Below, piece after piece: positions 1 through 5,145 of a stretch of DNA of 9,871 nt. The notes beneath the pieces are model-generated. The model was given only the letters and a program-made list of their open reading frames with translations. It was not told where the DNA came from and did not search any database. The DNA comes from Firmicutes bacterium CAG:170. GTDB taxonomy: Bacteria > Bacillota > Clostridia > Oscillospirales > Oscillospiraceae. A program made the translations under genes and the position numbers. Where the stretch lies: the NCBI GenBank assembly GCA_000436735.1, contig FR887138.1:1-9871 (forward strand). The letters run 5' to 3'. Each line of letters opens with the position of its first letter. The stretch's first letter is position 1.

Positions 1-1161
1 GAATTCGACCGCCGCGCGGTAATAGAGCGCAAACGGCGCGGTATCGCGCGCATATTCCACGCCCTGACCGTAGATCTTATACGTTCCAAGAATATCATCG
101 ACCGCGAGCCGCAGAAACGCATCCAGTGTCATTTCCTCGCGCGTCACGTCGGCAGACAGTCCTTCGAGCTTTTCCCTCGGATCGCAGCCGCCGTCCTCAT
201 AGCCCTGTATCGTGTATCCCTTGACATCCTCGCCCAGTACCGCCAGATAATGCGTGCCATTCTGACTGACAAAGAAGCTGTATTGTGCCATCTGTGTTTC
301 TTCATCGTAGGCAAAGCCGTTAAAGTTGACGGTCAGGAGCATTGTTCGAGCCGGATCGTAATCGCACGTCATAGCGATCGTCGCCGCGGACTTCATCGGC
401 TCGCCGGTCGGCGTGAGCGTATAGACATATACGGTCTCCTCGAGCGACGGAAGCGGCTCAAAGGCGCTCGCCAGATCGTCGTCGTTCTCCAGGATCGCCG
501 CATAATTCTCCCAGCCCTTCGGGGCGCGGAGATTCATGCGTTCGGTCGAATCCTCGTATCCCGGACTTGCCGTCGGAGCGAAGCCGCCCGCAAAGCGGCC
601 AATGCCCACCTCCGCCTGTACCGCTTCGCCGTCCACAGAAATAGCCGGACTGTTTTTCCCAACATCACGGACCGTTGACATGAACGGATAGACCGCCGTG
701 ACCGTCACGTCATGATCCGATTCGTTTGTAAGCGTGTAGTCGTCGGTCACATCGATTGCTCTCTGCATATCTGCCTCAGAGCCGTCCGCACCTGTCTCCG
801 GCGCGTAGGGCGCGAAGTCCACAGTGAGCCTCCGCGACGCGCTCAGCTCCGGCGCTTCCTCGCGGAGCGTCAGCGGCATCACCGGCCCCGCATATGCCAA
901 AAACACACTTGGATCCGCAGCCGCACCGTCCGCCGCGCTGTTTCCGGAGACGGCAGAACCGGGACTGGCCTCCGGCGTGCTGGATGCGCCGCGCGTCACG
1001 AACGCGAAGGCGGCGGCCCCCAATCCAACGATCAGGCACGCGCACGCCGCCAGCGCCGCCCAGCGCTTCCACGGCTGCGCAGCCTTTTTAGTCTCCTCAC
1101 TCTGCGCCAGATATTCCGGCTTTGCATCGCCGACTGCGCGCAGAAGCTGCTGCTCATTCAT
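1..1161 (-). CDS. Single-pass membrane protein paired with ECF sigma factor; putative regulator (3' end outside window)
   Basis: This reading frame is open for 387 codons from the ATG at 1161 to the left edge without a stop, so the C-terminus is missing. The protein starts MNEQQLLRAVGDAKPEYL, has a short charged cytoplasmic segment (about residues 1-32), one hydrophobic segment (about 33-54, rich in A, C, L, V), then a Ser/Ala/Gly-rich linker and a long acidic domain expected to lie outside the cell. I recognise no enzyme motif and no HxxxCxxC zinc anti-sigma motif. The extracellular part has stretches such as DDYTLTNESDHDVTVT that look like beta-rich domains. The start codon lies inside the end of the sigma factor gene (8-bp overlap), so translation is probably coupled. 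That arrangement is typical of a sigma factor and its membrane regulator, but an anti-sigma role is inferred from position and topology only. It could instead be a surface protein in the sigma factor's regulon. Confidence 0.75.
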   Translation of the reverse strand, partial: MNEQQLLRAVGDAKPEYLAQSEETKKAAQPWKRWAALAACACLIVGLGAAAFAFVTRGASSTPEASPGSAVSGNSAADGAAADPSVFLAYAGPVMPLTLREEAPELSASRRLTVDFAPYAPETGADGSEADMQRAIDVTDDYTLTNESDHDVTVTAVYPFMSTVRDVGKNSPAISVDGEAVQAEVGIGRFAGGFAPTASPGYEDSTERMNLRAPKGWENYAAILENDDDLASAFEPLPSLEETVYVYTLTPTGEPMKSAATIAMTCDYDPARTMLLTVNFNGFAYDEETQMAQYSFFVSQNGTHYLAVLGEDVKGYTIQGYEDGGCDPREKLEGLSADVTREEMTLDAFLRLAVDDILGTYKIYGQGVEYARDTAPFALYYRAAVEF

Positions 1162-1717
1162 CGAAGAATCCCTCCCTTTTCAGATGCTCCCGCAGCTTTT
1201 TTCTCGTCCGATGGAGCGCGACCGTCACCGTTCCTGGACGCATCGCGTACATTTGAGCGATCTCCTCTGCGGATTCCAGAAAGAAATACCTGCGCAGAAA
1301 CAGCTTTCTCGTTTCCGGCGGCAGCGTGTCGAGGAACCTTCCGACGCTCTCGGAAAGCTCCTTCGCAATGACCGCGTCCTCGACCTCCGGCGAGCCGGAA
1401 ACGCATTCGCTCAGCTCGTCCAGCGCCAGTGCTGCCGCACCGCCGCCGCGCTTGGCCGTTTTCCGCTCCTTGAGCCGGTCGAGCGACAGGTTCCGCGTGA
1501 TGGCGGCCAGAAACAGCTTGAGATAGTCCGGCCGCTCCGGCGGCATCGCGTTCCACGCCCGAAGCCATGTGTCGTTGACACATTCCTCCGAATCCTCATG
1601 ACTCTGCACGATCCGCTGCGCGATCGTAAAGCAGTACGCGCCGTATTTTTCGTCTGTCTGCCGGATGGCTTCGCCGTCCCGGCTCCAGTAAAGCGCAATG
1701 ATCTGCGCATCCTCCAT
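1154..1717 (-). CDS. ECF-type RNA polymerase sigma factor (sigma-70 family)
   Basis: The 187-residue product has the two-domain layout and size of extracytoplasmic-function sigma factors. Region 2 occupies about residues 10-90 and includes the core-binding and -10-recognition segment EDSEECVNDTWLRAW (residues 41-55), the counterpart of the DAEDxxQExFLRAW motif in the family. A Gly/Ala/acidic linker follows (about 91-115). Region 4 (about 120-180) holds a helix-turn-helix, SAEEIAQMYAMRPGTVTVAL, for -35 binding, followed by a basic helix. The ATG at 1717 has a good ribosome binding site, AAGGGAGG at 1727-1734, nine bases upstream. It should direct core polymerase to a small regulon in response to a cell-surface signal. 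The membrane protein gene overlapping its 3' end is the likely partner. Its own promoter looks sigma-A-like rather than ECF-like, so autoregulation is not evident from the sequence. Confidence 0.93.
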   Translation of the reverse strand: MEDAQIIALYWSRDGEAIRQTDEKYGAYCFTIAQRIVQSHEDSEECVNDTWLRAWNAMPPERPDYLKLFLAAITRNLSLDRLKERKTAKRGGGAAALALDELSECVSGSPEVEDAVIAKELSESVGRFLDTLPPETRKLFLRRYFFLESAEEIAQMYAMRPGTVTVALHRTRKKLREHLKREGFFDE

Positions 1718-1764
1718 TGTACGCGCCTCCCTTCTGCTCTATCTGACGACAAATGTGCCGTAAT

Positions 1765-1793
1765 ATTACAGCATCTGAAAATACAGGGGTAAA
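1765..1793 (-). promoter_or_regulatory. Putative sigma-A-type promoter for the ECF sigma operon
   Basis: On the minus strand a -35-like TTTACC (1793-1788) and a -10-like TGTAAT (1770-1765) are separated by 17 bp, and the -10 is preceded by TGC, giving an extended -10. The start of transcription would fall near 1758, about 40 bases before the sigma factor ATG. The -35 is only a 4/6 match. It sits at the end of the T-run of the preceding tyrS terminator. Confidence 0.5.
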
Positions 1794-1822
1794 GAAAAGT
1801 CTCCCGCAGGCGGGAGACTTTT
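1791..1822 (-). terminator. Rho-independent terminator of the tyrS operon
   Basis: A perfect inverted repeat pairs 1795-1807 (aaaagtctcccgc) with 1810-1822 (gcgggagactttt), leaving a tight loop. On the minus strand the stem leads into TTTTCTTT. It begins 28 bases past the tyrS stop codon. The stem is flanked by A on one side and T on the other, so it could also act on any plus-strand transcript. Confidence 0.9.
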
Positions 1823-1850
1823 CAGGAATTTGTATGAATGCGTTTCGGTT

Positions 1851-3074
1851 TTACTTCAAAATTGCCTTATGGAAGACCTTCTTGCCCTTACGGATCTTGA
1901 GGCCCTCGCGGAGCTGTTCGCCGGTGAAGCTTTCGTCGATGGAGGAGACCTTCTGGTCGTTGACCATCACGCCGCCCTGCTGGACAAGACGGCGGCCCTC
2001 ACCCTTCGACGGGATCAGCTCGCAGGCCAGCATCAGATCGAGAATGGCGATCTTGCCATCTGTGAGCTGATCCTCGGTCAGCTCGGTCGTCGGCATGTTC
2101 TCATCGCTGCCGCCGGTGGCAAAGAGCGCCTTTGCCGCGTCCTCGGCCTTCTGCGCCTCTTCCTCGCCGTGGACGAGCTTGGTCAGCTCGAAGGCAAGGA
2201 TTTCCTTGGCGTGGTTGAGCTGGCTGCCCTCCCACTTGTCCATCTCGTCGATCTGCTCCAGCGGCAGGAAGGTCAGCATCCGGATGCACTTGAGCACGTC
2301 CTCGTCACCGACATTGCGCCAGTACTGATAGAACTCGAAGGGGCTGGTCTTGTTCGGATCGAGCCAGACCGCGCCGGAGGCCGTCTTGCCCATCTTCTTG
2401 CCCTCGGAGTTGAGCAGCAGCGTGATGGTCATCGCCTGCGCGTCCTTGCCGAGCTTGCGGCGGATCAGCTCCGTGCCGCCGAGCATGTTCGACCACTGGT
2501 CGTTGCCGCCGAACTGCATATTGCAGCCGTAATGCTGGAACATGTAGTAGAAGTCGTAGGACTGCATGATCATGTAGTTGAACTCAAGGAAGCTCAGGCC
2601 CTTCTCCATGCGCTGCTTATAGCACTCGGCGCGGAGCATGTTATTGACGGAGAAGCATGCGCCGACCTCGCGCAGAAGGTCGATGTAGTTGAGCGGCAGC
2701 AGCCATTCGCTGTTGTAGAGCATCAGCGCCTTGCCGTCGCTGAAGTCGATGAAGCGCTCCATCTGCTTCTTGAAGCATTCGGCGTTGTGGTTGATGTCCT
2801 CCGGTGTCAGCATCTTGCGCATGTCGGTACGGCCGGACGGGTCACCGATGCGGGTCGTGCCGTCGCCGATCAGGGCGATGGGCTTGTTGCCCGCCATTTG
2901 CAGACGCTTCATCAGGCACAGCGCCATAAAGTGGCCAACGTGCAGCGAGTCCGCCGTGCAGTCAAAGCCGATGTAGAACGTCGCCTTGCCGTTGTTGACC
3001 ATATCGCGGATGGTCGGCTCGTCCGTGACCTGTGCGATCAGGCCTCTCGCTTGCAGTTCCTCATAAATTCCCAT
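1851..3074 (-). CDS. tyrS: Tyrosyl-tRNA synthetase
   Basis: This cytoplasmic class I aminoacyl-tRNA synthetase activates tyrosine with ATP and charges tRNA-Tyr. The 407-residue length is normal for bacterial TyrRS. The HIGH-type signature is HVGH at residues 45-48, preceded by the tyrosine-pocket segment YIGFDCTADSL. The conserved QFGGNDQWSN lies at about 187-196, and the KMSKS-type loop is KMGKT at 227-231. An S4-like RNA-binding domain forms the C-terminus, with SKGEGRRLVQQGGVMVNDQKV around residues 350-375. I chose the ATG at 3074 because AAGGAG at 3084-3089 is correctly spaced and MGIYEELQARGL matches the family N-terminus; the frame stays open upstream but that part is not TyrRS-like. 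The gene follows the zinc-ribbon gene by 71 bp with no terminator between, and both lie downstream of a tyrosine T-box leader, so expression should rise when uncharged tRNA-Tyr accumulates. Confidence 0.98.
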   Translation of the reverse strand: MGIYEELQARGLIAQVTDEPTIRDMVNNGKATFYIGFDCTADSLHVGHFMALCLMKRLQMAGNKPIALIGDGTTRIGDPSGRTDMRKMLTPEDINHNAECFKKQMERFIDFSDGKALMLYNSEWLLPLNYIDLLREVGACFSVNNMLRAECYKQRMEKGLSFLEFNYMIMQSYDFYYMFQHYGCNMQFGGNDQWSNMLGGTELIRRKLGKDAQAMTITLLLNSEGKKMGKTASGAVWLDPNKTSPFEFYQYWRNVGDEDVLKCIRMLTFLPLEQIDEMDKWEGSQLNHAKEILAFELTKLVHGEEEAQKAEDAAKALFATGGSDENMPTTELTEDQLTDGKIAILDLMLACELIPSKGEGRRLVQQGGVMVNDQKVSSIDESFTGEQLREGLKIRKGKKVFHKAILK

Positions 3075-3145
3075 GTTGTGATTCTCCTTCATATATCGAA
3101 TGGTTTTTGATAAATTTACAGGGGCATCCGCCCTCCGTTTTCCGT

Positions 3146-3457
3146 TCAGTCCTGGAGCCGCTTTCCGCACTGCGGGCAGATCGCGTCGTCGAGATCGTGC
3201 ATACTTCCGCAGAACGGGCATTCGACCTGCGCAATGTGATCCTCGTCCTTTTCCAGCACGTCAGCCTCGTCCGCATCGTCGGCAAGATAGAATTCCAGCC
3301 TCCGGCAGCTCTCGCAGCAATATGCGCTGACCTCCAACGCGCCCTCCCATATGTTGCTCCAATGTCCAAAGAATGCGCTGAATTTTCCTTTTTGCAGCGG
3401 GAACGCGCCGATCCCGACCATTTTACCGCCGCAGGCAGTGCAAGTTTTCGTGCTCAT
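3146..3457 (-). CDS. Small double zinc-ribbon protein, first gene of the Tyr T-box operon
   Basis: The 103-residue product carries two probable zinc ribbons. The first uses C6-x2-C9 with C48-x2-C51 (C47 is adjacent); the second uses C80-x2-C83 with C94-x2-C97 in the arrangement CPFCG...CPQCGKR, typical of rubredoxin-like knuckles. The loop between the halves of the first ribbon has GxFSAFFGHWSNIWEGALEVSAY, resembling small uncharacterised Firmicute zinc-ribbon proteins. An acidic linker (about residues 59-75) joins the two ribbons. There is no signal peptide or membrane segment, so it is probably cytosolic. The ATG at 3457 has a strong GGAGGGA at 3462-3468. It lies between the T-box terminator and tyrS, so it is expected to be induced with tyrS by tyrosine limitation. 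Its function is unknown; nucleic-acid or protein binding is the usual role of such knuckles, but I see nothing that decides it. Confidence 0.88.
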   Translation of the reverse strand: MSTKTCTACGGKMVGIGAFPLQKGKFSAFFGHWSNIWEGALEVSAYCCESCRRLEFYLADDADEADVLEKDEDHIAQVECPFCGSMHDLDDAICPQCGKRLQD

Positions 3458-3474
3458 AGTGTCCCTCCGTTTCA

Positions 3475-3517
3475 GAAATATAAAACGCCCTCTGTCCGCA
3501 CGAGCGGACAGAGGGCG
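3475..3517 (-). terminator. T-box attenuator (regulated intrinsic terminator)
   Basis: A perfect 14-bp stem pairs 3486-3499 with 3504-3517, with loop TCGT on the minus strand, followed by TTTTATATTT. Its 5' arm contains the CCTCT that the antiterminator needs. It ends about 18 bases before the start codon of the zinc-ribbon gene. It is also the first strong terminator downstream of the SLH-protein gene. Confidence 0.95.
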
Positions 3518-3659
3518 AACAAACGCGGTACCACCTCTGGTTCACCGGCTTCTCACAAAACCGGCCTTACGGAGCGCCAATACGCCCCTGCGCGATAACG
3601 GGCGCAACCGACACACCCCTACTATGCGACGCGCACATTTCAGGGGGCAGCTCCGGGAT

Positions 3660-3662
3660 GTA
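3660..3662 (-). promoter_or_regulatory. T-box specifier codon UAC (Tyr)
   Basis: The minus strand reads GAA-UAC-A on the 3' side of Stem I, the expected place for the specifier triplet, downstream of AGAGAG and GGTGCGAG. UAC pairs with the GUA anticodon of tRNA-Tyr. The assignment agrees with the downstream tyrS. Confidence 0.85.
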
Positions 3663-3772
3663 TTCGCCTGCCGCCGTCTGCTTTCTCGCACCGACCGAAA
3701 GCTCTCTGGAGACGGGATGTGGCTGGGTACTTCTTCCCTTCGTCACTGTGACCTTATTGCCTTTACAAGTGC

Positions 3773-3801
3773 AGTATAGCGGATTTCTCCGGGTTTGTCA
3801 A
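3773..3801 (-). promoter_or_regulatory. Sigma-A promoter of the T-box/zinc-ribbon/tyrS operon
   Basis: TTGACA (3801-3796) and TATACT (3778-3773) are separated by exactly 17 bp, a near-perfect vegetative promoter. Transcription should start near 3766. The -35 hexamer directly abuts the stop codon of the SLH gene (3802-3804). Confidence 0.92.
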
Positions 3802-5025
3802 TCAGTATTCTCCAAATACTGCCGTAAGCGCGCCGTCTGTTACCTCATAAAGCGCCGCATGCCAGTCCGCCATGCCCATGAAATAGGAGCCGGCTGCATA
3901 GACCTTCCCGTTTTCCACATAAATCTCAGTCAGATTCTGCATGAAGTTCTTCTCGTCGCGGCTGGCAAGCAGCGTGACGCTCGTTTTTTCTCCGGAGATC
4001 TCCAGCTTTTTGACCTGAGAGGCGCAGGGATAGTACATACCCGCGCCGGAATACGTCGGGGCCTCCTGATCCGCGTCCCAGCTCAGATAATAGAGCGTAT
4101 TGTCTCCGACCCAATAGAAATCAAAGACCGGATCTTCTGTGATCTGCACGAGCTTGTCGCCCTTGCGCTGATAGAGCCCTGCCTTGCCCCAGACGTAGAT
4201 GCCGTCGGAGCCGATCAGAAGATTCGTGACCAGCGGGCCGTTGGTATCAGACTTGACCTTGCTGCGGCTGCTGACTATCCGGCAGAGCGTACCTGTGTAC
4301 GGCTTATAGAGCGCAAGGCCGATCGTTTTCTCCGTCTCGCGCTGCATCAGCCAGTACTTCCCCACCGTGCAGACATATTCGCAGCCCTTTTCACGAAGGG
4401 CCAGCTGCGCCTTGAGTCGCGCCAGAATCGCGGCGGCTTCCGCGCGCGTCACGCCCTTCTCGGGCTTGAAACTGCCGTCCGGATAGCCGTTCATCAGGCC
4501 CTGATTGGCGCAGATCCGAAGCGAATTGCTCACGCGCTCATATTTTTCCGTGTCGGAGAAAAGCGGCTGCGCATCCGGCGACTCCAGCCGCTGCTCCTCC
4601 CAGTTGATGACGAGCCTTCCGTCAGGCGAGGCGCTCTCATTCACACCGTCCCAGCCGCTGCAAAAGCGTCCGAGGATGGACGCGATCTCATATCGCGGCA
4701 TGGCCTCGGAAATGTTGCTGATCCCGTTCAGAAGCTCGTGGGCCTTGCAGACCTCGTAGGCAGGCTTCCACCAGTCCTCTCCCGACTGCTGCTTCCACTC
4801 ATCTGGGAACGCAATGCGGGCAAAAAGCGTCAGGAATTCCCCGCGCGTAACGGTGTTTTCCGGCTGGAACGTGCCGTCGGGATAGCCCTTGATCTCGTCC
4901 TGCAAATAAGCGATCTGCTTTCCGGCCCAATGCGTGTCGGAAACATCCGGGTATCCGGCGGCGGCTGCCGCCGTACACAGCAGCAGCGCCGCAAGCAGTG
5001 CGCAGAAAATTCTTCGGAATTTCAT
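3802..5025 (-). CDS. Secreted SLH-domain protein with C-terminal beta-rich domain
   Basis: The 407-residue product begins with a classic signal peptide (MKFRRIFCALLAALLLCTAA, cleavage probably after about residue 23). The mature protein starts at once with an S-layer homology repeat, residues 24-70, containing YPDVSDTHWAGKQIAYL and GYPDGTFQPENTVTRGEF. A second, degenerate repeat is likely at about 71-120. A third clear one spans about 155-205, with GLMNGYPDGSFKPEKGVTRAE. SLH modules bind secondary wall polymers and hold proteins on the cell surface. Residues 206-407 hold short beta-like repeats with aromatic turns (for example SDGIYVWGKAGLYQR, VGDNTLYYLSWD), possibly a partial propeller; I cannot name the domain. 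The ATG at 5025 follows GAAGGAGA at about 5031-5038. It has its own promoter and no terminator before the T-box promoter. It stands alone functionally, and its ligand is unknown. Confidence 0.92.
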   Translation of the reverse strand: MKFRRIFCALLAALLLCTAAAAAGYPDVSDTHWAGKQIAYLQDEIKGYPDGTFQPENTVTRGEFLTLFARIAFPDEWKQQSGEDWWKPAYEVCKAHELLNGISNISEAMPRYEIASILGRFCSGWDGVNESASPDGRLVINWEEQRLESPDAQPLFSDTEKYERVSNSLRICANQGLMNGYPDGSFKPEKGVTRAEAAAILARLKAQLALREKGCEYVCTVGKYWLMQRETEKTIGLALYKPYTGTLCRIVSSRSKVKSDTNGPLVTNLLIGSDGIYVWGKAGLYQRKGDKLVQITEDPVFDFYWVGDNTLYYLSWDADQEAPTYSGAGMYYPCASQVKKLEISGEKTSVTLLASRDEKNFMQNLTEIYVENGKVYAAGSYFMGMADWHAALYEVTDGALTAVFGEY

Positions 5026-5089
5026 GATCTTCTCCTTCCGGCGCTCTGCCGCAGCCAGCGGCCGCAGGCGTCTTCGTTATCTTTTTCCG

Positions 5090-5118
5090 ATTATAGCGGC
5101 TCCGCCGGCCTCTGTCAA
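5090..5118 (-). promoter_or_regulatory. Consensus sigma-A promoter of the SLH-protein gene
   Basis: TTGACA (5118-5113) and TATAAT (5095-5090) lie 17 bp apart, an exact match to the vegetative consensus in both hexamers and spacing. Transcription should start near 5083, giving a leader of about 57 nt. The leader can form a small hairpin with 5-bp arms (5048-5052 with 5058-5062) shortly before the ribosome binding site; I attach no function to it. The -35 starts 28 bp past the stop codon of the upstream ABC gene. Confidence 0.92.
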
Positions 5119-5145
5119 TCCGCATCTGCTTCTTTTACTTTTCCT

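Larger units (their letters stand above)
3475..3766 (-). promoter_or_regulatory. T-box riboswitch leader, tyrosine-specific
   Basis: The roughly 290-nt untranslated leader shows the T-box elements in order on the minus strand. Stem I carries the distal AGAGAG (3707-3702) and the terminal-loop segment GGTGCGAG (3692-3685). Then comes a specifier-loop sequence GCGAATACATCCC containing UAC, a tyrosine codon (3662-3660). The core AGAGGTGGTACCGCG is at 3538-3524. The variable base in UGGN is U, complementary to the A73 discriminator expected for tRNA-Tyr. AGAGG at 3538-3534 can pair with CCUCU at 3514-3510 to form the antiterminator, and the same CCUCU is part of the terminator stem, so the two structures exclude each other. 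Uncharged tRNA-Tyr should stabilise antitermination and allow transcription into the zinc-ribbon gene and tyrS. This is the only content of the gene-free stretch 3458-3801, together with its promoter and terminator. Confidence 0.95.

Noticed and set aside
824..1792. Plus-strand open frame opposite the sigma factor and membrane protein
   Set aside because: Crosses two real minus-strand genes and their promoter; no family resemblance.
1830..3110. Long plus-strand open frame opposite tyrS
   Set aside because: It is the antisense shadow of tyrS, with His/Leu/Val/Ala-rich low-complexity translation and no domain; tyrS on the other strand is certain.
3091..3145. Possible internal tyrS promoter in an AT-rich patch
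   Set aside because: TGTAAA and GATATA are 17 bp apart, but a start there would fall on the tyrS ribosome binding site, leaving no usable leader.
3075..3221. Longer tyrS with 49 extra N-terminal residues
   Set aside because: The extension overlaps the zinc-ribbon gene and is not TyrRS-like; the ATG at 3074 has a well-placed ribosome binding site.
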